NCBI RefSeq assembly: GCF_024643205.1 | Contig: NZ_JAMKQJ010000006.1 | Coordinates: 301,564-365,563, forward strand | DNA length: 64,000 nucleotides | Direction of reading: 5' to 3' | From: Parapedobacter tibetensis | GTDB taxonomy: Bacteria > Bacteroidota > Bacteroidia > Sphingobacteriales > Sphingobacteriaceae | Made by a program: the position numbers and the translations under genes | Shown: positions 52,237-64,000 of the stretch, in pieces | Position numbering within the stretch: position 1 is the first letter of the stretch | Layout of the letters: every line of letters begins with the position of its first letter | Notes under the pieces: model-generated | Seen by the model: the letters and a program-made list of their open reading frames with translations, nothing else | What the model was told of the DNA's origin: nothing | Databases searched by the model: none

Positions 52237-52536
52237 GGTAGATGTGTTGATAATGGTAAATGCATGACGAAAGTATAAAGATTAGGGGTCATTTCCATGT
52301 TTATTCCTGTTCATTAAGTTCATGTCATAGTAAAATAATGATATACCGTAGTAAATTTATGATGGCATCATCATAAAAATTCTATAACCATCTCAAAATT
52401 AAACGATTGACAAAGACCTTGAATTAAAGATACCTTTGAGATAATTGTTATTAGGGGGAATCTATCTAATCATGTTATGCTTGACTCAAGTATAAACATC
52501 TGACCCTATGGACTATGAAAAATTAACTGGGACACC
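52237..52536. other. Divergent promoter region between kinase and adhesin
   Basis: An AT-rich 300-bp gap between the divergent kinase (minus) and adhesin (plus). It must hold the promoters of both, but I find no TTG-N20-TAnnTTTG match good enough to place them. Confidence 0.35.
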
Positions 52537-55500
52537 ATGAAAAAAACCTTTACGCGGCACTTCATCGCATTTAATTATAGCTGTATAGCGCTCATCATGC
52601 TATTGATGGGTTCGCTTGTTCCCCAAAGCGCAAAAGCGCAGGTAGACGTAGAAATTTGCGACAATGGCATTGATGATGATGGAAATGGTTTAACGGATTG
52701 TGAAGATCCGGCCTGTAATCCTTACGTCAATTACTTTGCGAATGGTAGTTTGGAAAATTATACGCAATGTCCGGCATTAAGTGTTTTTGGGACAATAGCT
52801 TATGTAAACTTTTGGAAAACCAGCCAACCCGCTCCTAATCAAACCGGAGGGCAATTGATGGTGAATGATCCAGCAGCAGGATGTGTTTCACCTAGACCTG
52901 CCGCAAGCTGGCTTGCCAGCACGAATCTACCAGCGGGTTCGGATGGGGTCGCATGGGGCGGAATGCATGGTGGACTTGCGAATCAACCAGCTGAAGATTT
53001 CCAGAATACCCTGATCGCTCCATTACCTGCGGGGACATATACCTTTACATTTTCTGCCGGGTATTTGGTGAATAATCCATTTACCGCTCCCGGCTATTTT
53101 AAATTTTATGGGGTGATGCCAGGAGAAGCCGATTTTACCACGGCCCATCCATTGGGTGATTCGCCAATGATTGATAATGCAATTTCAGCTAGTAATCCTA
53201 CTTGGAAAGAGTATAGCTTTAGTTTTACTTCCACGGAAATCTATGATCGAATTTATATGGTGGCTTATTCTGGCCCTGCTGGTAGATCGTATTTGGTTTT
53301 TGATGGGTTTAAGATGGTATATAATCCCCCTGTGATCGGTTTTCAAGATCCATCGACAACTTGCATTCCAAATGCAGTTTTAGAAGTCACCAATCCTGAT
53401 CCGGATTGGGCGAGCTATCAATGGTTTATGGATGGCGAATTACTCCCCGGTGCGAATGGAGTAAGCTACCAGCCTACTACTGGTCAAATGGGTGTATTTA
53501 CCGTCAGCGCTGTTTTGGCAAGTGGTTGTTCTACACCGCTGTCGGCAGGCATAACCTTGGGAAGCACTTGCCCAATTCCTTTTGACTGTAATGGTTCGGC
53601 TTATTTTGTAAGTACGCCTGGCGGAACAGTACCATCAATCCTCTCCATTGTAGCTGCCAATAACCCGAATACGGTACACGCTACGCTTACACCATCGATA
53701 GCCGATCAGTATAATGGAATCGGCTTTAATTTTGAGGATAATCTGATTTATGGATACGCCGCCGCAGGAACTGGACCTTCCTTAAATGCTGGTGATATCG
53801 TGCAATTTGATGCGGAAGGCACTGTAAGGCGGTTAGGGGCGCCTATCCCGGTTCCCGGGCAAGCACCCGGATTACCCAGTTGGACAACGAATGCGGCCGT
53901 CAACGCAAATGGGGGTATTGTTAATTTAGCACCAGGTGTGGTGGGGCTTGACAATAAGTTTTACGGCATGGTCACCACTAATGTTGCTACAAACAGGTAC
54001 CTGGTTACGGTAGATTTAACTACCATGACCTATACCACTATAAAACTGAGTGGCAATCATGTGTCTGCCGACTTGGCATTTTCTCCTTACGACGGTATGT
54101 TATATGGCCTTGCAGGAAATGTGCTTATTCGCACCAATCCGAACAATGGTAATCAGCAAGTTGTAACAGTCACTTCCGGTACAGTTCCCGCTGTTGGAGC
54201 TGGTGGAGCATGGAACGATGTGTTGGGTAGGGTATATTTTTATGCCAATGGAGGTACCGCTGCTAATGGGGGGCAACGATTATATCGTTATAATCCTGCA
54301 AATGGAGCCTTTGTTAACGTTATGGCCGTAACGGCCTATCCAGGTTTTGATGCCACCGCTTGTTTCCCCACACGGCTGGAGAAACAGGTGATGATGCCTA
54401 CGGAAGGGTTGAAACCTGGTGACACAGTAGAATTTGAGTTTAGCATTTACAATAGTCAGATGCTGCCCATGACCTATGATTTTGAAGACATCTTGACTTC
54501 AACCGATCTGAGCTGGGTGCCCAATACGGTCGATCCAGCCATTCCAGGTGGAGGAACAGTGAGCATTGCTGGAAATACGTTAAGCATTTCTGGAATTACA
54601 GTGCCGCCCGCCCCCGCTAGTAATGGTGAACCGCTTAGGTTTAGGGTATCCCTCAAAGTTGCGGATAATGCAACGTATGGAACCTGTTATACCAACCAAG
54701 CAACGATCAAGGTAGGAGGGATAACGGTTCATAGTGACAATCCGGAAACACCAGAAAACAATGATCCTACCACGTTTTGCCTAAACCCTTGCGATCTTCC
54801 AGCACCTGTAAGTGGAGGAAACCTGCAGGCTTGCTTGGCAGATGTTGATCAGATGCTTACGGCCACGGCTACCGTTCCTGATGGGCAACAACTCATTTGG
54901 TATGATGCACCAACAGGTGGAAATGTAGTAACTGATCCTAGTTTGGATACAGCTGGTACAATTACCTATTATGCAGCGACAGATGATGGTGTTTGCATCA
55001 GTCAAAGCAGAACAGCGGTAACATTAAGTATAACGGCTTCACCCATACTGGAAGCTCTAGATGCTGTGGTGAACTGTGGACCTTATGAGCTTCCCATAAT
55101 ACAAGGAGAACACCTGAGTGGAAATGAAGCGTATTATACAGAAGCTAACGGTGGGGGTACTAAATATCTTCCCGGTGAAGTAGTAACAACTACAGGTACT
55201 TCAACATTATATATTTATGATCAAAGCGAAGCTGTTGAAAACTGTGAAGGGAATTTAACGGTTGGCCCAAATACAGCGTATGTAATTGATAGTTTATTTA
55301 ACAATAACACGCACTTCCAATATCCCGGTGCTGTTAATCCTGCTTTCTGGCAAGGAACAGCGAATCAACAGATGTTATACAGTAGTACACCGAGTGGGGG
55401 CGTTCAGACATACTTGGGTATCATTGGGGATGTATCCATAGGCAATACAGACGATTGCTTTGGAACGGAGGTCAATATACAGGCGCAAGTGACGGTTACC

Positions 55501-58500
55501 AATCAAGGGCCTGGGAACGGGGCAGGATATGCTGGAATGTTGGCGATTATCAATAAAAGCACCAATACGGTGTTGTATCTGACGAATTTGACCACTAATT
55601 TCCCAGTGAATGGAACCATCACACCTACCGTGTCCGGTGTGGTTTCCGCAGCGGATGTGCTCGCTGGCGATATCGCCATCATGATTGCCGTGGAAACTTA
55701 TCATGTAACGATTAAAAACTGGTTATTGTCTGGTTTTAGCGCCGGTTATCAGTTTCTGCCGGAAACTACGGAGGCTTGCGCTGATGAGCAAAGCTTTGAG
55801 CTGACCATTAATGAAGTGCCAGCGGCTCCAACGAATGGTGGAAATCAACAAGCCTGTATTTCAGATCTTGCAGATAAACTGACCGCTACCGCTGTCGTTC
55901 CGGATGGGATTCAACTCATTTGGTATGACGCGCCAGTAGACGGAAATGTAGTGGCAGATCCGAGTCTGGATGCAGTTGGAACGGTTACCTATTTCGCAGC
56001 AGCAGATAACGGTATTTGTACCAGTGCGAGCAGGACTGCGGTAACGCTAAGCATCACGGCGTCGCCGATGTTAGATGAAGTGGAAGATGTGGCTTCATGC
56101 GAGCAGTATACCCTGCCTGAGATTACAGGAACAGGCTTATCCGGAAATGAAGCTTATTATACGGAACCAAATGGTGGAGGAACAAAATACCTTCCAGGCG
56201 ATGCCTTCGATGATATCGGTACCGCGACGCTTTATGTATACGACGAGAGCGGGGCCGTGACGAACTGCGCCGGAAGTTTAGGCGTAGTGCCTAATACGGA
56301 ATATACGGACGTCAATGATTTTGCGCAACTCGCCAATCAGAATACGGTGTACCGACACACCGGTGCCGTGGATCCGGCATTCTGGAGCGGAGCGGGCCCG
56401 CAAAACATTAACTACAGCGCCGCGGATCCCATAGTGGACGGACAAAGCTATCCGACAATCATTGGCAAAGTAACCATCGCCGATACGGACAGCTGCTTCG
56501 GAACGGATGTCGCCATTTCGGCTGATCTTTCTCTAGTAAATACCGGTCCCAATCCTGGCGTAGGCGGTATCGGCTATTTCGCCATTATCAATACGGCAAC
56601 GAATACCCGTCTTTTTCAGAGCGGATTCCCATTGAGTCCAGCGGTAGGGGTCACCTTCCCGGGGCATGTGGAAGGTGTCGTACCGGTAGCGGAAGTGCTA
56701 GCCGGAAACATCAGTTTCATGATAGTCGTTGAAACCTATCACGCAGGGCAGAAGAGCTGGACCTTATCCAATTTCGAATCTTCGTATTCATTTTTACCGG
56801 AAATAGCGGAAAACTGTTTTGACGAAAAATCGTTTGAATTGACGATTAACGAACCACCTGTACTCGTTATTACGGATCCTGCCGCGGTTTGTTTACCCGG
56901 TACGGTGGATATAACCGCAGACGATGTGACCGCAGGAAGTGACGCAGGCTTAACATTTGCCTACTTCACGGATGCGGAGGCTACTACGCCGCTCAGCAAT
57001 CCAGCAGCAATAGGAGTTTCGGGCACCTATTATATTCAAGGCACCGACCCGGTAACCGGTTGTAGCACTGTCGCGTCGGTTGAAGTGCAACTGATCGGTC
57101 AACCGGAATTGCGCGTAGGCCAGCCGTTTTGTGAGAATGGACAAGGTAGCATCGAGATTACTTCGCCTTTAGGTGCTGATTTCGAATATTCAATTGATAA
57201 TATTACCTATCAGGCAAGTCCCTTATTTGGTGCTGTTGCACCCGGTGATTATGAGATTACCACTAGAAATATCGTGACGAATTGCATAAGCCTCTCAACA
57301 GAAGTAACCATTGAGGAATTACCTCAAGTGCCAACGCCACAAATTATCCAACCCGATTGTGAAGTTGCGACAGGTACCATTGTAATACCGCGGTACACCG
57401 GGGCTAGTTACTCGATTGATGGTGGTACGATCTTTTCTGGTCTCAACTCGTTCAGTGACCTTGAACCAGGTGACTATGAAATAATTATAAGTGATGCCGG
57501 ATGCGATAGTGAACCTGTAATGGTAACCATTAACGAGGCACCGCTTGTTCCTGCAGCGCCAATCAGTGGTGAAGATCAAATTATCTGTGCAGACAACCCT
57601 GTGCAAACGCTGACGGCCACTGCTACGGTCGAAGCTGGTGAGACGCTCACATGGTACGACGCACCTGCCGGAGGGAATATAGTGACCGACCCGTCACTGA
57701 ATGCCATCGGTGTGGTGACGTATTATGCCGAAGCAAGCAATGGAACATGCCCTAGCTTAACTAGAACTGCCGTGACCTTGATGATCCAGCAGGCGCCACA
57801 CCTCGATCCGGTGGAAGACCAAGAGGCTTGCGAGGAATATGTCCTGCCGGAAATTCAGGGTATGAATCTTTCAGGCAATGAAGCCTACTATACAGCACCA
57901 GATGGTGGAGGTGACCGGTTGGAACCAGGTGATGTGATCAATACCTTTGGGACGACCATGCTGTACATCTATGATCAGATAGCAGGTGAATTCAATTGTG
58001 CCGGATCTCTTTCGGCTGTCGGAAGCACAAAAGTGACGCAATCCGACTTAGAGACTATCCTTTTTGCTAGTCATTATTTGACGAATGATTACAATCCGGC
58101 ATTTTGGGAAGGTACGGCGACACAAATCACATATAACGCTGCCGACCCGATTATCAATGATCAAACCTATAAGACGATCGTGGGAGATATTGTCTTTACA
58201 GGTTCTCCAGAATGTTTCGGATCTGCCGTTCGGATTAATCCGAAGGTTAGGATTACAAACGACGGACCCGATGCTGGTCGAGGGTACTCCGGTCGGATGT
58301 CTATTGTTAATAATGCTACGAAAACAGAAATAAGTACGACGCAATTACTGGCTACGCCTGTAGGGGGTTCAGTTGATTTGGACATAACGGGTGTAGTACC
58401 TATTGCTGATTTAGTAGCCGGTAATATCAGTGTTGTTATTGTTGTAGAAACTCATCATATCGCTGCTAAGAATTGGACGATCACTGATTTTTCGGTCGAC

Positions 58501-59019
58501 TATCAATATATCCCAGAATTGACGGCAAGTTGTTCTGATGAAGAGAGTTTTGAAGTATCAATTTACGAAATGCCAACAGCTGCCGCTGGGGATGACCAGA
58601 TACAATACAACAGTGGCACATTTACGCTGGGTGCAACGGTATCGACAGTCGGAGCTGGCGCATGGAGTGTAGTAGACGGAACACCTTCGGTTGATATTAG
58701 CGATGTTGATGATCCCAATGCCACGATTACATTGGATCCCAATACAGAAGTTGTGCTACAATGGACAGTGACCAATGGGGAATGCGTTGCCATTGACCAT
58801 GTACTGCTGAATTATACATCACAAGCTGACATCGTGACGGTGAAAGTGACGAGCGAAGCGGGCAAGACGGAATACGTGCCGGGTGAGGCGGTTGAGTATA
58901 CGATCACGGTTACGAACAACGGCCCGAGCGATGCGCAGGACGTGAACGTCGTGGACACGGCCCCTGTGGGAACGACCATCACCGGCTGGACCGCTAGTGT
59001 GACAACGGGCACGGTGACC
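52537..59019 (+). CDS. Giant secreted multi-domain adhesin, first part
   Basis: The sequence up to the N encodes 2,161 residues. A signal peptide (CIALIMLLMGSLVPQSAKAQ) is followed by a Ca-binding-like EICDNGIDDDGNGLTDCED motif as in MopE/TSP3 repeats. Next come a PKD/Ig segment, a six-bladed-propeller-like block (about 350-600, FDCNGSAYFVSTPGGTVPSI), and then three about 1-kb modules each with a Bacteroidota Ig-like domain (LIWYDAPTGGNVVTDPSLD) and a beta-sandwich. Two short SprB-like Ig segments separate modules 2 and 3. The DUF11 repeats begin at 58826. The frame stops artificially after the N at 59020. Such proteins are surface adhesins or gliding proteins exported by the type IX system, whose C-terminal sorting domain should lie beyond the window. 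Confidence 0.9.
54790..58590 (+). repeat. About 1-kb intragenic modules, three copies
   Basis: Modules start near 54790, 55816 and 57544. Each begins with (A/V)P(V/A)xGG-type text, contains the WYDAP Ig-like domain, an EAYYTE/A-NGGG block, and ends before the next Ig segment. Copies 1 and 2 are adjacent; copy 3 follows two unrelated short Ig repeats (about 56850-57540). Divergence is clear at the DNA level, so the duplication is old. Confidence 0.75.
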
Positions 59020-60892
59020 NAGCATCGAGATTACTTCGCCTTTAGGTGCTGATTTCGAATATTCAATTGATAATATTACCTATCAGGCAAGTCCCTTATT
59101 TGGTGCTGTTGCACCCGGTGATTATGAGATTACCACTAGAAATATCGTGACGAATTGCATAAGCCTCTCAACAGAAGTAACCATTGAGGAATTACCTCAA
59201 GTGCCAACGCCACAAATTATCCAACCCGATTGTGAAGTTGCGACAGGTACCATTGTAATACCGCGGTACACCGGGGCTAGTTACTCGATTGATGGTGGTA
59301 CGATCTTTTCTGGTCTCAACTCGTTCAGTGACCTTGAACCAGGTGACTATGAAATAATTATAAGTGATGCCGGATGCGATAGTGAACCTGTAATGGTAAC
59401 CATTAACGAGGCACCGCTTGTTCCTGCAGCGCCAATCAGTGGTGAAGATCAAATTATCTGTGCAGACAACCCTGTGCAAACGCTGACGGCCACTGCTACG
59501 GTCGAAGCTGGTGAGACGCTCACATGGTACGACGCACCTGCCGGAGGGAATATAGTGACCGACCCGTCACTGAATGCCATCGGTGTGGTGACGTATTATG
59601 CCGAAGCAAGCAATGGAACATGCCCTAGCTTAACTAGAACTGCCGTGACCTTGATGATCCAGCAGGCGCCACACCTCGATCCGGTGGAAGACCAAGAGGC
59701 TTGCGAGGAATATGTCCTGCCGGAAATTCAGGGTATGAATCTTTCAGGCAATGAAGCCTACTATACAGCACCAGATGGTGGAGGTGACCGGTTGGAACCA
59801 GGTGATGTGATCAATACCTTTGGGACGACCATGCTGTACATCTATGATCAGATAGCAGGTGAATTCAATTGTGCCGGATCTCTTTCGGCTGTCGGAAGCA
59901 CAAAAGTGACGCAATCCGACTTAGAGACTATCCTTTTTGCTAGTCATTATTTGACGAATGATTACAATCCGGCATTTTGGGAAGGTACGGCGACACAAAT
60001 CACATATAACGCTGCCGACCCGATTATCAATGATCAAACCTATAAGACGATCGTGGGAGATATTGTCTTTACAGGTTCTCCAGAATGTTTCGGATCTGCC
60101 GTTCGGATTAATCCGAAGGTTAGGATTACAAACGACGGACCCGATGCTGGTCGAGGGTACTCCGGTCGGATGTCTATTGTTAATAATGCTACGAAAACAG
60201 AAATAAGTACGACGCAATTACTGGCTACGCCTGTAGGGGGTTCAGTTGATTTGGACATAACGGGTGTAGTACCTATTGCTGATTTAGTAGCCGGTAATAT
60301 CAGTGTTGTTATTGTTGTAGAAACTCATCATATCGCTGCTAAGAATTGGACGATCACTGATTTTTCGGTCGACTATCAATATATCCCAGAATTGACGGCA
60401 AGTTGTTCTGATGAAGAGAGTTTTGAAGTATCAATTTACGAAATGCCAACAGCTGCCGCTGGGGATGACCAGATACAATACAACAGTGGCACATTTACGC
60501 TGGGTGCAACGGTATCGACAGTCGGAGCTGGCGCATGGAGTGTAGTAGACGGAACACCTTCGGTTGATATTAGCGATGTTGATGATCCCAATGCCACGAT
60601 TACATTGGATCCCAATACAGAAGTTGTGCTACAATGGACAGTGACCAATGGGGAATGCGTTGCCATTGACCATGTACTGCTGAATTATACATCACAAGCT
60701 GACATCGTGACGGTGAAAGTGACGAGCGAAGCGGGCAAGACGGAATACGTGCCGGGTGAGGCGGTTGAGTATACGATCACGGTTACGAACAACGGCCCGA
60801 GCGATGCGCAGGACGTGAACGTCGTGGACACGGCCCCTGTGGGAACGACCATCACCGGCTGGACCGCTAGTGTGACAACGGGCACGGTGACC
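57148..60892. repeat. Apparently identical 1,872-nt duplication flanking an N (likely assembly artefact)
   Basis: 57148-59019 and 59021-60892 appear identical (offset 1,873), separated only by N at 59020. Removing 1,873 nt joins codon 2161 to the frame at 60893 without a shift. Overlapping contig ends joined by a placeholder base explain this; a real, very recent duplication would be disrupted by the frameshift. Confidence 0.85.
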
Positions 60893-63800
60893 CTTCCGAA
60901 CACTAGCGGCACAGGAGACATCAACGAAACAATAAATACACTTCCTAACGGTGCTGTGGTGACTTACATCCTGACGGTTCAGACCCCGTCCGACTTCATG
61001 GACGAGCTGGTGAACGCGGTGGTGGTGACCACACCGACCGAGGATCCGGATCCGGAATGCCTGACCTGTACGACACCACCATTGACCCCCGATCCACAGG
61101 CGGACATCGTGACGGTCAAAGTGACGAGCGAAGCGGGCAAGACGGAATTCGTTCCGGGTGAAAGTGTTGAATACACCATCACGGTGACCAACAACGGTCC
61201 GAGCGATGCACAGGACGTGAACGTCGTGGACACCGCACCGGTTGGCACGACCATCACCGGCTGGACCGCGAGCGTAACAACGGGTACGGTGACCCTACCG
61301 AATACAAGCGGTACGGGCGATATCAATGAAACGATAGCAACACTTCCGAACGGCGCTGTGGTGACTTACATCCTGACGGTTCAGACGCCGTCCGACTTCA
61401 TGGACGAGCTGGTGAACGCGGTGGTGGTGACCACACCGACCGAGGATCCGGATCCGGAATGTTTGACCTGTACCACGCCGCCATTGACCCCCGATCCACA
61501 AGCTGACATCGTGACGGTCAAAGTGACGAGCGACGCGGGCAAGACGGAATTCGTTCCGGGTGAAAGTGTTGAATATACCATTACGGTTACCAATAATGGT
61601 CCGAGCGATGCACAGGACGTGAACGTCGTGGACACCGCACCGGTTGGCACGACCATCACCGGCTGGAGCGCGAGCGTGACCACCGGTATAGTGGCCCTGC
61701 CTAATATGAACGGTACAGGCGATATCAATGAAACGATACCGACGCTTCCGAACGGCGCGGTGGTGACTTACATCCTGACGGTTCAGACGCCGTCGGACTT
61801 CATGGACGAGCTGGTGAACGCGGTGGTGGTAACGACCCCGACCGAGGATCCAGATCCGGAATGCCTGACCTGTACCACGCCACCATTGACCCCTGATCCA
61901 CAGGCGGACATCGTGACGGTGAAGGTGACGAGCGAAGCGGATCAAACCACCTATACCCCCGGAGAAAGCGTTGAATACACCATCACCGTTACAAACAACG
62001 GTCCGAGCGATGCACAGGACGTGAACGTCGTGGACACGGCCCCTGCGGGCACGACCATCACCGGCTGGACCGCGAGCGTAACAACGGGTACGGTGACCCT
62101 TCCGAATGCTAGCGGCACGGGCGATATCAATGAAACGATACCGACGCTTCCGAACGGCGCTGTGGTGACTTACATCCTGACGGTGCAGACGCCATCGGAC
62201 TTCGTGGACGAGCTGGTGAACGCGGTACAGGTAACGACACCTACCGAGGATCCGGATCCGGAATGTTTGACCTGTACCACGCCACCGTTGACCCCCGATC
62301 CGCAGGCGGACATCGTGACGGTGAAAGTGACGAGCGACGCGGGACAGACGGAATACGTGCCGGGTGAGTCGGTGGAATATACGATCACGGTAACCAACAA
62401 CGGTCCGAGCGATGCGCAGGACGTGAACGTCGTGGACACGGCCCCTGCCGGAACCACGATAACAGGCTGGACTGCCAGCGTGACAACCGGCACGGCAACC
62501 CTACCGAATATTAGCGGCACGGGCAATATCAATGAAACCATAACAACCCTGCCGAACGGCGCGGTGGTGACTTACATCCTGACGGTTCAGACGCCATCGG
62601 ACTTCATGGACGAGCTGGTGAACTCGGTGGTGGTAACGACACCTACCGAGGATCCGGATCCGGAATGTTTGACCTGTACCACGCCACCATTGACCCCCGA
62701 TCCGCAGGCGGACATCGTGACGGTGAAGGTGACGAGCGAAGCGGGCAAGACGGAATTCGTTCCGGGTGAGTCGGTTGAATACACCATCACGGTGACCAAC
62801 AACGGTCCGAGCGATGCGCAGGACGTGAACGTCGTGGACACCGCACCGGCTGGTACAACCATAACAAACTGGACCGCAAGCGTAACGACGGGTACGGTGA
62901 CCCTACCGAATGCTAGCGGCACGGGCGATATCAATGAAACGATAACAACACTTCCGAACGGCGCGGTGGTGACTTACATCCTGACGGTTCAGACCCCGTC
63001 CGACTTCGTGGACGAGCTGGTGAACGCGGTGGTGGTAACGACACCGACCGAGGACCCGGATCCGGAATGCCTGACCTGTACCACGCCACCATTGACCCCC
63101 GATCCGCAGGCGGACATCGTGACGGTGAAGGTGACGAGCGAAGCGGGCAAGACGGAATTCGTTCCGGGTGAGTCGGTGGAGTATACCATCACGGTGACCA
63201 ACAACGGTCCGAGTGATGCGCAGGACGTGAACGTCATGGACACCGCACCGGCTGGTACAACCATAACAAACTGGACCGCAAGCGTAACGACGGGTACCCT
63301 ACCGAATACAAGCGGCACGGGCGATATCAATGAAACCATAACAACCCTGCCTAACGGCGCTGTGGCGACTTACATCCTGACGGTTCAGACGCCGTCCGAC
63401 TTCATGGACGAGCTGGTGAACGCGGTGGTGGTAACGACACCGACCGAGGACCCCGATCCGGAATGTTTGACCTGTACCACGCCACCATTGACCCCGAACC
63501 CGCAGGCGGACATCGTGACGGTGAAAGTGACGAGCGAAGCGGGCAAGACGGAATTCGTTCCGGGTGAATCAGTTGAATATACCATCACGATGACCAACAA
63601 CGGCCCGAGCGATGCGCAGGACGTGAACGTCGTGGACACGGCCCCTGCCGGAACGACCATCACGGGCTGGACCGCTAGCGTGACGAGCGGTACGGTGACC
63701 CTTCCGAATGCTAGCGGCACAGGGAATATAAATGAAACCATAACAACCCTGCCGAACGGCGCGGTGGTGACTTACATCCTGACGGTTCAGACGCCATCGG

Positions 63801-64000
63801 ATTTCATGGACGAACTGGTGAACGCGGTGGTGGTGACCACCCCGACCGAGGATCCGGATCCGGAATGTTTGACCTGTACCACGCCACCATTGACCCCGAA
63901 CCCGCAGGCGGACATCGTGACGGTCAAGGTGACGAGCGAAGCGGGCAAGACGGAATTCGTTCCGGGTGAATCAGTTGAGTATACCATCACGGTGACCAAC
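59021..64000 (+). CDS. Giant adhesin, continuation with DUF11 repeats (3' truncated by window)
   Basis: From 59021 the frame (SIEITSPLGADF...) repeats the end of the first part up to 60892. It then continues as the true downstream sequence, still open at the window end. The corrected protein has at least about 3,197 residues. This part holds nine DUF11-type units of 134 residues (last one partial), each with PGE-VEYTITVTNNGPSDAQD and a CLTC pair. DUF11 repeats fold as Ig-like surface modules, often stabilised by isopeptide or Ca sites. I treat it as the same gene as 52537-59019. It cannot have its own start at 59021. Confidence 0.8.
60698..64000 (+). repeat. 402-bp DUF11-domain tandem repeat array
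   Basis: Units start at 60698, 61100, 61502, 61904, 62306, 62708, 63110, 63506 and 63908 (partial): spacing is 402 bp except for one 396-bp unit (63110-63505). That unit lacks six bases near 63297 (a two-codon deletion in the TTGTVTLPN segment). Many long stretches are identical at the DNA level, which indicates recent expansion or gene conversion. The first unit (60698) is also present upstream at 58826 in the duplicated copy. Confidence 0.92.

Noticed and set aside
59021..59052. Early stop of the adhesin after the N
   Set aside because: It depends on the single N and an apparently identical downstream copy, so it is best explained by the assembly join.
60685..63999. Series of long minus-strand open frames across the DUF11 array (for example 61295-61945 and 61381-61728)
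   Set aside because: They repeat with the same 402-bp period, have no starts or conserved domains, and are explained by the codon bias of the GC-rich + strand repeats.
60698..64000. Possible CRISPR array because of regular repeats
   Set aside because: Units are 402 bp and coding throughout, with no short repeat/unique spacer pattern; no cas genes were seen.

Overview
The window looks like a chromosome segment of a Bacteroidota bacterium, most likely of the family Sphingobacteriaceae (a Pedobacter/Parapedobacter-like genome). The grounds are the TamL-type lipoprotein outer-membrane assembly protein, a DUF4835-recN pair, FtsX/MacB-like permeases ending in the family-typical NPVDSLRDE, a two-component propeller kinase, a DUF11-repeat surface adhesin, TAnnTTTG promoter boxes, and the general lack of Shine-Dalgarno sequences. 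Genus and species cannot be fixed from the sequence alone.

Layout. (1) 1-14020: a class I lanthipeptide-type biosynthetic cluster, all on the + strand. After a 5'-truncated glycosyltransferase come a double-glycine precursor peptide, a strong hairpin, a CPBP membrane protease, a LanC cyclase, a medium-chain reductase, a LanB dehydratase split into two proteins (glutamylation and elimination halves), a C39-peptidase ABC exporter and its HlyD partner. A broken kinase-like gene, UDP-galactopyranose mutase and two glycosyltransferases follow. The working model is that the precursor is dehydrated by the split LanB, cyclised by LanC, possibly reduced by the MDR enzyme, and cleaved at GG and exported by the ABC/HlyD pair. 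The sugar genes may decorate the product or belong to a neighbouring glycan locus. (2) 14032-17336: a secreted protein, an unknown protein and a LytS/LytTR two-component pair. (3) 17366-24261 (minus strand): SDR and epimerase enzymes, a truncated DUF1572 gene, a glycolipid-binding-family protein, a baeRF protein, an FtsX permease and the tail of a second permease. (4) 24262-29562: paired dyad sites, a collagen-like lipoprotein, a sulfatase remnant, an rRNA/tRNA methyltransferase and divergent tamL, and a membrane protein. (5) 29744-38730: gluconate kinase and permease, a small membrane protein, a CBS protein, a cytochrome-b-like membrane protein, a SprT-like protein, an inverted-repeat element, DUF4835, recN and fabI. 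(6) 38771-41984: an accessory patch with a lipoprotein, a Phd/PIN toxin-antitoxin pair under a palindromic operator, and gene debris (Rpn fragment, frameshifted zinc-ribbon gene). (7) 42021-52236: clpC, ettA, a secreted SH3-like protein, an inverted-repeat element, and a NarL-type regulator convergent with a very large propeller histidine kinase. (8) 52537 to the window end: one giant secreted adhesin (at least about 3,197 residues once corrected, still open).

An important caveat concerns the adhesin. A single N at 59020 separates two apparently identical 1,872-nt stretches (57148-59019 and 59021-60892). This is the signature of overlapping contig ends placed side by side. Removing one copy plus the N restores one continuous reading frame into the 402-bp DUF11 repeats, so the apparent stop just after 59020 is almost certainly an artefact.

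The most promising biology is the lanthipeptide cluster, with its split LanB, embedded reductase and trailing UDP-galactofuranose/glycosyltransferase genes.
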